Positions 12,101-24,100 of a stretch of DNA of 64,000 nucleotides are shown in pieces. Numbering within the stretch: position 1 is the first letter of the stretch; the number at the start of each line of letters is the position of its first letter. The notes beneath the pieces are model-generated. The model was not told the origin of the DNA. It saw only the letters and a program-made list of their open reading frames with translations, and did not search any database. Location: positions 124,001-188,000 of the forward strand of contig JAZKLR010000397.1 in NCBI GenBank assembly GCA_037103525.1. The letters are read 5' to 3'. The translations under genes and the position numbers were made by a program. The DNA is from Ganaspis brasiliensis. Lineage: Eukaryota; Arthropoda; Insecta; Hymenoptera; Figitidae.

Positions 12101-15100
12101 AACATAATACTGGTTCAAAATACTTTGCAAATTTCTTAGAGTAATTTTTAACTTCACAAACAATGAAAACTGAGCCACTCCAATCTGAGTTAAAACGCAA
12201 CGCTAAGAGTGGCAACTCATTTTAAGAAGTTTAGAGAGTTTTTAACACTTAAACTACAAATAAATCTTTGATTTACATAACTAGATAAAATTTTCATCGT
12301 TATCAATCATAAAAACAATCGCAAAATTTTTATTTAACACTTAAATTACAGGTCTTCGTCGTCATCCATGGCTTTAAGAATTGCTGACAATTCTTCTTCA
12401 TTTACTTCAGAGCAATTATTATCTAAAGAGGCATAAATTTGTCTTGCAGATAGATTTTGGTAGTTAATAATGTTATGTTTAATTGCGTCCTTAATTCTTA
12501 ACGCCGCTGCAATAGTTTTAATGTTTAACCTGTTTCTAATTCTAGTCTTCATTAGTTTTAATTGAGAAAAAGCCCTTTCGGAAGCCGCTGAAGAATGAGG
12601 CAAAACCATGATATATTTAACTACTTGCATTAAATTTGGAAACAAAGGCTCGGACAAATCATTTTTAGTCTTACTGACCATTAACCAAAAATCTATATTA
12701 CTCACATTTTTGTAATCTTCATAATTGAAAGTTTCGCTCAAATTTTGCCACTCTATGTTTACCCTTTCGGGGTTGACTTTTATTGACGGGAACAAACGAT
12801 TAAAATATGCGATTGAATTAATTTTTCCGCTTAAGGCATTTTTTATAGTGAAGTTTGAAACAAAATTCAAAACGGGACTATTAAAGTCAAATCTAGAAGA
12901 GATTTGGGAACATAGTTCCACATAATAATCTAAAGCTTTTAGCTTAAAATCGTGCACTTCTTTTGCATCTACGAGAAATTTTTCGTCTTTTAAAAAGTTG
13001 TCCACCTTTGCTCCAAAGTACATCGATTCTAATGGCAAGTAGTTTCGAGGATTAATCACACTAATTCTTGAAAAATGAGACTTATTTAAAACTTCAGGCT
13101 TAATAAATGACTTTAACAGAAGTTTGTACAAACAACTTACTCGTTCTAATAGATGTGGCAGTTTCGGTTTCTCGCTTTGAAACTCCTTATTTATGTCCGT
13201 AATTAGTTCCAAAACATATGATAAAAACGTCAAATAAATTCTGTAAATATTATTTCGTAAAGCGCTATAAACATTCTGTGCCATTGGCAACTTATCTTCA
13301 GTACTCGCTATTCCGAAAAAGAGCGTTAAAGGTCCCCAATTCTCGAGGATTCGGTTGACCACAGCCTGAAAATAAAGAAGTTAATTAAATAAAAGTTTAA
13401 ATAAATAAATAAATAAATTGCAATATAAAAATAGGAAAAAATACAAAATATAAATTAAAATTGAACAAAGAAAGTGAAAAACTTAAAGAAAATAATTTAA
13501 ACGAAAAAATACAACTGAAAGTAGAAGAAATAATTAAAATTGAAAATATAATTGAAAAAGTTAAAAAAATCTAATTAAAATTTGCAAAAAGTAATTTAAA
13601 ATTTAAGAGATTACTGGAAAAGTAATTAATGTTTTTAAAAATAACTAAAAATTGATGTAAATAATTGAAATAATAATAAAAAAAATTGCAATTTTAAAAG
13701 AAGTGTTAAAAATTGATTTAAATTTTAATTAATTCAAATTGAGTGCACTTGAAGATTAGATTAATTCAATTTTTATTCATTTCAGATATAAATCGATTAA
13801 AGTTTGAATAAATTAATATTTTTGAAAATTTAATGAAAAAGATTTAAGTAGGTGAAAAGTAAGGTGAAAAAAGTTAAAATAATTGTAATTTGTTATATAA
13901 TTTGTAATTATTCAAGGATTTATTTTAAAATTTTAAATGACTTCAAGGTTAAATATTAAAATTAAATTGTTCTGAACTTACTATAATTGAAAGCCATCGA
14001 GTTTGCCCAGGGTATAGCATTTTGAGAGGTTTTTCTTGTGCGAATATTTGGCACTCTTTTAATTCACTAAGTCTTTTTGAGCTTTGTGATACATATGTGT
14101 AGATATCTCTACTCAATTGCTCTACGGAAGCCGGCAGTTTGGTACTTGCACTTGAGGCGCACAAGTGTGCTGAGTGGCAAACACATCCTAAGACGAATAA
14201 ATCAGGATTCAATTCCTTTAAGCGTTCTCCCAATCCCGTGTGTACTCCCATCATAACGCTTGCGTTATCAGCTGCAAATCCAACTAAGTTTTTGTACGGA
14301 ATTCTGTTGTCGTCCAAAATTGTCTTAACAGAAGTAAACAGAGCTTCGGCGGTGCCATCAGTAACCACTATGAGATCCAAGAAACGGTCATGTACACCGT
14401 CTTCGTCCCAAAACCTAACAATAATTACAAGACTTTTTGTTGTAGATATGTCTGTCGCCTCATCAACTATCATGCAAAACAAATTTTTTCTTAATTTTTC
14501 CACCAATTCGTTTTTGGCATAAGGTGCAAGTTTTGTCAAAACGACGTTAGTAGATTTGTTTCTAGCAATTTTCAAATTTCTTGCAATTTCGGAATCTACA
14601 AAAGTATTAGCACACATTTTAGGTAAAGCATCCATTAACTGAAAAGGCAAATTATGTTCACAAATAAAGCATGATAGCTTAAGCTCTGCATTTTTAACGT
14701 GGTCTTCTAAGCTGATTCTGTTGATAGCTTCGGCGATATCAGGCACGTTTGTGATAGCATTTACTTTTTTAATATGGCTTGCACTTTCCGCGTGTCGTTT
14801 TAAATGAAATGAACTGCCCATTACATTGGAATTGCATAATTTGCAAAATGGTTTGTCATTAGATTCGGATACCCATTTAAAATCAGTGAGCCACTGTTTA
14901 CGGAATTTTTGCTTATAAATTTTGTGTGCTTGGGGTTTCGTTTTCTTGGTTTTGGCAGTATTTTTTTCCTTATTTGAGGCTGAGGAAGACTCTCCTAAAT
15001 TAGAATTCTGAACTTCATCTTCTGTATGAACCGAATCTAAAGATTGCAAAAGTTCAATTTCTGCGGGAGTGATAGTCTTTGGGTCCAATTCGTCGATACT

Positions 15101-18100
15101 CATTGCGGAGTCATTCATGACGTTTCTTGAATCATAATTGTTCTCTGGATTGTCTTGCCCTCTCGTCACAAATCTGAATTAAATAGAAATATAATCATGA
15201 AAAAATATAATATTGATTTAATAAAACAACTCGGACTTTAAGAAATTAAAATAAAAAAAAAAATTTAAAAATCAATGGTATTTTATTACTAATTAATTAC
15301 ATTTTGTTTATTAAGAGGAATGATAACGGTAAAATAATCTCAAATTATTGCAAAAAATTGTTAAAGCTCTAATAGTACAATTCTCAGAAAAAATAGATGA
15401 AGATAAAATATTTTGTCAAATAATAATTGTTCAATATTTTGTGTTTTTTCTTTCAGCATAGACAAAAATAGCAATTCTGTCAAATTTTTGTAAACATTAG
15501 CTTATTTTCTTCCTTGAAATATTCTAAAAAATCATAATTATAGGAACATTATTCACTGTTTGATTTAAAAAAATTATTCAACAAATAAAATTTGTAATAT
15601 TTACAATTTTTTAAAATTAAATCGTGAACAATGTTAAAATGATTATGATTTTTGAGAATATTTTAAGAAAAAAAAAGAAGCTGAAGTTTATAGAAGTTTA
15701 TAAAAATTTGATAAAAAATTGCGTTTTTTCTCTAACCTAAAAAAAACACAAAATATTGAATTATTATAATGTAACAATGAGGTTTGTCTTAAACTATTTT
15801 TTCTGAAAATTGCGCAGCCAGAAACTTTAAAATTATTTGCAATTAGTTTTAAACATATTGTTGCTTGATTTGAAAAAAGTCTTTCTTAATTTCAGGTGAC
15901 TTTACTGTCACTATTCTCTTTAATTATTACGTAAGTAATATGTGATTAGGGGCCGTCCATAAATTATGTAAGGTCTATTGGGTAGGAGAGGGGGGGGGGG
16001 GGTAAAAAAATTTTCTATCCTAACTTACATAGGTGGGTACCTGGTTAAACAAATTCCTTACGTAAGATATATTTCTTATTTTTACTCAATAAATTTTTGA
16101 AATTTTTACGCTATGTAAAAAACACCAAACATTTATTTATTAAACAATTTTTTTAAAATTAATTTCATTATACATGCATCACAGTACCCTTTATCTTCAT
16201 AAAAGGTTAAAAGCTGAATTCTTTCTCTGAAAAAGGTGACAAAAAATGAAAAAAAAAATATTTAAAAAATATAAGATAATAATGAAAAATAATTGACAAG
16301 TGAAAACAAAGTTCAAAAAATGCTAGATAAATACACAGTCAAACAAAATAATTGAAAAAATTAAAGAATAATTATAAAATTTTAAGAGAATAATTGAAAA
16401 TTGAAAAAAATTGTAGAAAATTATTGAAAATTGCGAAAAATAATTAATAATTGAATGAAATAATTAAAAACTGACGAGAATAATTCAGAATTAAATACGA
16501 AATTTGAAAAAATGTCAAGATTAATAGACAATGGAAAAATTAATTTGAAAAATTGAACAAGAATTATTAAGAAGAAAATAAATTCAGATTGAAAAATTAA
16601 GAAAGTTATAGGAATAATTGTTGAAAATAATTGCAAATTTAACAACTGGATTGAAAATATAAATAAATAATTACCATTCAACAAAATAATTGAAAGTTTG
16701 AAACTGAAAAAAATCATTAAAAATTGAAGAATAGATTTAAAATTTAAAGAATATAATTGAGAATAGAAAAAAGTAATTTAACCCTTTTTATGTTTTTTTT
16801 TAACACACCGAGAATTATTGAATACATTTGACAATAATTATAAACTGAAAAATGGAATTAAAATTTGAAAAAAATTGTAAATTGAAGAAAAAAATTGAAC
16901 AATTGAATTTAAAATCAAAGAAACCTATTAATAATAAAAAAATAAATGAGAGAAAGGCAAGAAGTTTTGTAATAATTAAGAAATTAATTGAAAATTGAAA
17001 AAGGAAATCAAATTTGAAGAAATTAATTCAGAATTGAAGAAAAAATTCAAACATTGAATCTGAATTTTATGAACATACTTCGAAATATTTACAAAAAAAA
17101 TTATATATTTTTGACCCCAAAGAGCTGAAAAAGGTGACAAAATTAAAAAAAGGTGAAAAAGGGTGAAAAGGTGATTGTATGTGATGCCTGCATTAATTCA
17201 GAAATTTTTTGTAATGTTAAGAAAAAATTTTAGTAAAAAAATACATAAGCAAAAAATTACGTAATATAGGGTGGGTGGGTGGATCAAAATCTTACGGAGC
17301 CTTACAGGCGTGGGTACATAGGTCAAAATCTGAGAAAAATCCCTTACGTAATTTATGGACGGCCCCTTAATACCTAATAATAGTTTTTATTAATTAATAC
17401 AAATTTTTAAATTTTTTATCATTTGATTTCTTTCTATACATCAGATATTTTTAAGCATATACAATTTTTATTTTGTTTGTTTTTTAAACTAAAAAAATTT
17501 AATAAGAAATAATGAAAAATAGAGGAAATATTACATTAAAATCCAACAAATTATAAATAAATGAGAAAAAAGGGGGGAGAAGCAACAAAAAAATAATAAA
17601 TTATAAAAAATATAAATATAAAAAGAAATAAAATGGTCTACAAAATATCAAAAAACCCTTTAAAATCTTGTTGAAAAATTAAAATATTTACGGAAACAGT
17701 TTTAAGGAATATAGAATAAATTTCTCGAAACCATAAAGGAAATAAAATTAAAAAAAAGAAATTTAAGAATTAGAAAAACGTTTTTAAAATGTAAAAATTT
17801 AGTACAAAATCAAGTTTACATAAAATAAAATAATAAAAGTATACAACATAGTAGAAAATTGGAAAGTTCTAAAAAAATTCAAATATTAAAGTCTTGAATA
17901 ATGTTTTCAAATATTCGAAATTACAAGTTTAAAAATTAAATAATTTAAAAGAAGGGAAAATGTATTTAAAAAATAGAAAAATTACAAAATTTAAAAGTAA
18001 AACTGTAAAAAATGTCAAAAAAATTTGCGAAACAACAAGAAAATGAAATAAATAGGAAGAAAATGGAGAAATGTTTTTTATTATCTAACAAACTACGAAA

Positions 18101-21100
18101 ACATGAAAAAAAAATCAGTTTGAATTTACTGAATAATAAGTAGATAAAAATAATATAAAGAAATTTATAATAATAATACTAATAATATAATAAAAGTTTA
18201 AAAAAACAGCGATTCATTTTTAAAAATAAGCTATTAATTAACAAAAGTCGTGGATCAAAGGAATTTATTAAAATATAATAGAATTCTATAAAATAACTTA
18301 CAATTATTTATAAAAAAAAAGTTTGAAATGAAAATCTGAATTTGTAATTTATTTTAATGATTCAAAGATTAAAAATTAAATTTTAAGTGCCAAAAAATTA
18401 ATAAAATAAATTCAAATTTGTTGATTAAAAATAATTTGGATTGCTTTTTTTAGAATAACTAAGTACTTTTTTTCTAAGTTTACTTGAGAAACATAACCTT
18501 AAAAAAGCTGTTCTATGTACAATTTTATTTATCCTTAAAAATAGATTTAAAAATATTAATACTTTTATAATCTTTGTAACTATCAAATTATCAAAAAATT
18601 AAATTTAGAAAATAAGCAATTTCTTACATAACCTAGAAAAATCTACTGTCTCAACTTCTAAAGTAAAAATCGTAAAAATTTATTTCAAAATCTTTAAAAC
18701 ATTCCAATCAATTGAAAACAATGCAACTTACCTATCCATTTTAAAAACTATTATAAAAATTAAGTATAAAAAAATTGCGAGTTCAGAACATTTTTTTGAT
18801 TTTTGCATTAGAAACGATAGACGACTATATAAATAACATAAACATGTTTTAGCTTGTAGAAAATAGAAAAACTGTGATTTTGAGTTAGCTTCACACCAAT
18901 AAAATGCTGTGTTTTAAAATATAGGATTTATTTCTAACAGAATTTTTATTATGCCAGTAGAACAGTCCAATGAAATCTTTTATGCCATTTCCAATATGGC
19001 GGCGAGTGGGAATTTTGAAATAATTTGAACAGCATTTGATTTGAATTACATACATTTTTGCAGGCCTCGATAAGTTGAGGTTAGGGTCGACTTTCAAAGA
19101 ATAAAATAATGCAAAACTACAGAAATTACCTAAAATAATCCGGCTGGTAGAACTCGGGAGTCTCAAATGTCAAAGTCTTCAATGTTGGCAGATAGATTGC
19201 AGGTATATTGGACGTAAAATCATTTTTTTGGAGCATTGTTGTAAAAGCATTGTTCAGAAGAAGAATCGTAAAAAAATAGATGAAAAGTTTAATGCCCAGA
19301 ATCCTTAGCACTTCAGATTCCTAAAAAAGGAAGAAAACAAACTATTAATCCTAAACAATTAACAAAAATTATAAAATAAAAAACAAATGTTCAAAATTGT
19401 AAACTAAAAAAGAATATGGCTTTGATGTAATATTTTTAAATACTATAATTATTTATTGTCGATATACTTATTAATAAACTTTAATTACCTGCAATTTAAA
19501 AGATTTTTTCTCCATTTTCGAGATTGCGGCAGATTCAAAACCTCTTCTTTTTACAAATTTTCTGCACATTTTTCTGAACACTATAAACTATTCGTGTTCT
19601 GTGCGTATTCTTCCTTAGACCGTTAACTTGTTAAAGGCAGATGAGGATTACCTTCGCAAAATTTTGCTAAATAATTAAATGCCGTTTACATATGTAATTC
19701 AGCCGAGTTTACATGTACTCTGGGTTAAGTTAAATATGATTTGTCAATTTAGTCAATTTAAACAGGTAATCACTAGAACCGGTAGAATCAACCAATCAAA
19801 TGACGCTATTGGAAAAGATTAGTTTGCTATTGGTCTATATAAAGTCTCTCGAAAAAAAAGTTTTATTTTTTAATAAACACTTCCAATTTCATGAATTGTA
19901 CTAGTTTGTGCTGCTTTTTACAATTGTACTTTTTACAGTGTACTAAAAAAGTCATTTGTGTACTAGTGTACTAGCACATGCCAAATTGTACTAGAAAAGT
20001 ACAATTGTACTAAAAATAACATCCCTGTATATTAACTGTTCTACGTTCCGCCATACTTTTGTTATATACATTTTAAATTACAAAATTAAATTCACAGTTC
20101 TGATGAGGGTTGCATTGACAACCGAAACGTTAAAAACGTATTATTTTATTTAAATAATAATACCTCACATCCTGACTCGGAGAAATCGATAAAGTATTTT
20201 ACCTTGTTTAAATAAATATTTAGTTAATTTATTAAATTTTTATTTGCCGGATTCCTTTCCAATCGATAGAAGATTTTAATTCGCGCCTTTCTTACACTTA
20301 CTTAGGTTAATCTCTGTTAAGGGTGGACAAGGATACACAAGGAAATCAAACGGGAGTTGATGCATTACTTCGTTACAGTTTATTCCTTTTAAACAATCAA
20401 ATTAAACCTTGGACCTTTCTTTTTACAATGTAGTATGAGGTTTAACAATAATGACGAAAAAAAATTAGATAATTGGAACGATACATTTTACTTACATGTT
20501 TTCCTTAAATCCTACCGCACTAAATGGAAATAGAGGAAAATTAGCTGAGTAATTCTTGCTATGTTTCCTCCTAGGGCGGGCATATTTCGAACTTTAATAA
20601 GATTGTCTTTAAATATTTTTATGCATGTGTTCTGATTGCAAACCACTAAACCAAGTTCTCGATTACACGGGGTAATTCTGCGCACAACCCGAATTTAATG
20701 TTTCGTCGACAGTTAGATCATGCTGATTTATTTTTACGCCAAATGACTTCTCGTTAAAACTCCGATAATAATTTTTGTTACAATTACTCTACGTTTGCTT
20801 TAAAACAAATTTACATGTTGTTTACTCTTGTAACTTATTTGTTGAACTGTTATCAATAGCGTATTAGTTAAGGAATTTCTGCTTAAATTGAAATATCTCT
20901 ACACATAATTCTATTTGACTTTAGAGAGTTGCAATACCGAGTGGAAGTGCAGAATCGAGTATATCGTCGAGAGATGGCTCAGCTGGAGTTAGAATTAGCC
21001 AGACTAGAGAAACAATTAGGCCAAGAGAATGTTGATCCTTCGCAAGGTTCCTCCAGTACCTCGATTCCGCAGAGGAATCCCAGTATAAGTGGTGGCCTAC

Positions 21101-24100
21101 CTCTTCTCTTACTTAGCGTCCTACCGCCAGTGATTCCAAGAGCCAGCTGGCCGTCAGCTGATCCTTCTGGTAAGACAAATATCCTTCCGTTTTATAAGAT
21201 CCATCGTCCAAACGAACAGCTTTTTAATTTTGTATTCATAATTTTATTTCTTTTCTACTTTATTTAATAATTAGCTTAGTTATCTATTAAAAGTTTTTTT
21301 TTTATTAAATTATTTCAATGTCACTGTTGATTAATTTTCTCTATATTCAATTGAACGATGGTTCTTTAATTTACTCTTAATGTCGTGCATACGTGAGGAA
21401 AAATCAATTTTATAATAACCAATTGCCCTGAAACATTTTCTAAAAATATAACTTTTAATTAAATAAAAAAGTAACATTTATTTCCGGTAAAATTTTCACA
21501 TGAAGCAACCGCAGTTTTATCTTATTTTAAATAATATTCTTTTATTCCGTATACACGAATATTATTTACTCTGTTAACTTAACAAAGTTTAATTTCTGAT
21601 ATAATAATAGTTCTTATAGAATTCTATTAAATGAGAGAAACAATATTTCATTTATGGGAAACAATTTAAAAATTCATCAAAATTCTAGACATTAATCATT
21701 TCTATATTACGAGCAGGGACAATATATATTCTTTAATTTCACGCCTGCACGGCGTCTTTTTGTTAAGTAATTAAAAAGTGGATAATGGTTGATTAATGCT
21801 ATTTTCACTTCGTCGTTTTCTCATCATTTAGGTATCACAAAAAGGTGACATAATTTCGTATATTGCACGCACATGCCTGCAATTCCATTCAAATCGCTCT
21901 TAGATCAGATATCTATCTCATAATATCACAGAAAAAAGAGAGGTAAAAAGCAACTGGAGTGCGGATAAAAATCTATGAGGGTTTAGCCTTTGCAAATTAT
22001 TATCCCGTACCTCAGTACAGATTTATACCCCTCGTTTTGTCAGTGGCACAAATTTCACAAAAAAATTGATTGTTTCGAAAATGTGTACTCCTCTTTTCAT
22101 TGGAATATTCAACATATTACTATTAATCCAATTTCAAATAAAACATTTTGAAATTTTGAATCAATTAAAAAAAAGTTTTATACAAAATTCGTATTAAGCG
22201 TCTCAAAAAAAAAATAATAATAATAATAAAAGATGCAACTTTGTTGAAAAATAAGAAATTTTACAAATTTTGATTACGCAATTTGAAAGAGCATCAAATT
22301 TTACAGAAGAAACAGAATAGTGCTTCTATTTTACAAAATATTTTTAACAATATCAAACAAACTCGTGGCACATCGATAACAAAATCCATCCACGTGACCA
22401 TTAATTGGTGTAAACAAGATATTTGAACTTTGTTTGAAGGTTTTAATTGAAATTGTGTTCATCTTTGTAATTTTCAAACAATCAATTTTGAAACCAGTTA
22501 GAACTATGTTACAACTAGAATAGGAGCTATATTTTTTTTTTAAAGAATAATGGGAACTCAAAATAAAGTAGACTAATAATCTGCTGTTCATAATAATTAA
22601 TTCTATATAAAATGTAATTCTTTCTTTAATTAATAAAGACATTGTAACCGTGACGAAATGAATAAAAGATCACAAATACAACATTTTGTGCTTGGATAAT
22701 ATTAATATAGTATTTTTACTATATTAAGTAAAAAAAATAATAAAAAAAATAAAAATATGTAGTAAAAGTCTATCTATGAGTATAGGTTTCATCCTCCTTC
22801 CCATACTTCCGACACTCGGGGTCGTTAACGACGCCCAATTTGTGTCGGTGATAGCGAAGGACCCCATGGCCAGTTAATATTTGCGTTAGAGTATTGACAT
22901 CTGTTCTGCTGATCCTACAGAAGTCTGCAGCTCGTTTCAGGTTGATAGAGTTACCAAGGAGTGACTTATCTTGTCTGACACCAGCATAGCCATTTCAATC
23001 CTTTTGGTGTCCTGCAAGTAACCATTGTTTGAATTCTAAGGCCAGCACTGCATTAGAGACATTAACAGGCTGGTCAGGGCCAATGATACGGCTTCTGCTA
23101 CTCGATTTTGCTAGTCGATCCGCCATCTCGTTACCCTTAATCTCACAGTGTCCTGGGACCCATAGGAGCGTGACACGAATAGTCTCTGCTAGACGATTAA
23201 GTGCACAATAGCACTTCCATACTAGTTGAGATGTAGTTGAGTAGTGATTCAAGATCAGTAATGCCGCCTTGCTATCCGAAAAGAAAAATATATTTCTACC
23301 ACGACAGAACTCCGCGGTCTCATAGGCGGCATAGAACAGTGCCGTTGTTTCGGCTTGTAAAACAGTTACAGTGGACCCAATCATAAATGCAGAGCCATCC
23401 ATAGTTGTTTCATGATATAAACCTGCACCCGTGGCAATTTCTCCTTTGTATCCATCCATTAAGGGCATGTCCCAGATCTTGGGACCACTTGAGACTAAAA
23501 TGTAGAATTCTATCTTATCTCCCATATTTAATTTGTTAATAATTTAATTGTTTTTTAAAATTTGTAAAAGGTTGAACATTCATGACACACTTTATGACTT
23601 TCGCAAACGATTCCCAAAATTTTAAATCGATATCTTCTCTAGTTTAGGCTTAAGTAAGTGTAAAAAAATTAATCAATATTACCGACTCTTTTTTTAATGT
23701 CAGAAATATTGATTAATTTTTTTACGCGTACTTAAGCCTAAACTAGAGAAGATATCGATTTAAAATTTTGGGAATCGTTTGCGAAAGTCATAAAGTGTGT
23801 CATGAATGTTCAACTTTTTACAAATTTTAAAAAACAATTAAATTATTAACAAATTAAATATGGGAGATAAGATAGAATTCTACATTTTAGTCTCAAGTGG
23901 TTCCAAGATCTGGGACATGCCCTTAACCAGATGTCACCGTCAGTGGGGAGAACCACGAGTCCATTTTGCCAATCCTCTGTTGGTAAACTGATCTTATATT
24001 TTTTTGTCAAAGAGGTATTGCGGAGAAATTCTATCTCTCCATATTTTGAGGATAGGTTGTTCCACCAAACTAGCAGGAAGTGACATTTAACCCTTTTCCC

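Larger units (their letters stand above)
10347..20027 (-). mobile_element. Complete hAT DNA transposon, 9.68 kb
   Basis: The element starts CAGGGATGTTAT and ends with its reverse complement, and is flanked by the 8-bp duplication TATATTAA (10339-10346 and 20028-20035). Both ends carry clusters of GTACTAG/GTACTAGA subterminal repeats (about 10375-10460 and 19900-20015), the usual binding sites of hAT transposases. It carries one transposase gene on the minus strand, a tandem repeat (11800-12110), AT-rich repeats and an inserted MITE (15949-17366). The perfect duplication, clean ends and open gene indicate a recent insertion into the palindrome. Confidence 0.93.
9414..20208. repeat. Large palindrome: two head-to-head PLE ends, right arm split by the hAT
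   Basis: The left arm 9414-9954 and the right arm 9980-10346 continued at 20028-20208 are reverse complements over about 540 bases with few differences, separated by a 25-base loop (9955-9979). Each arm ends outward with a hammerhead-type motif, which suggests two PLE 3' terminal parts joined tail to tail. Removing the hAT and one copy of its 8-bp duplication restores the symmetry exactly. No RT coding sequence remains in the arms. Confidence 0.88.

Noticed and set aside
14139..14522. 127-codon + strand open frame
   Set aside because: It lies opposite the catalytic exon of the hAT transposase and has no recognisable content of its own.
16421..16717. 98-codon minus-strand open frame
   Set aside because: It is a by-product of the AT-rich repeat (Phe/Ile/Leu-rich, low complexity) inside a MITE.
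18891..19166. 91-codon minus-strand open frame
   Set aside because: It reads through the donor site at 19129; most of it is intron sequence.
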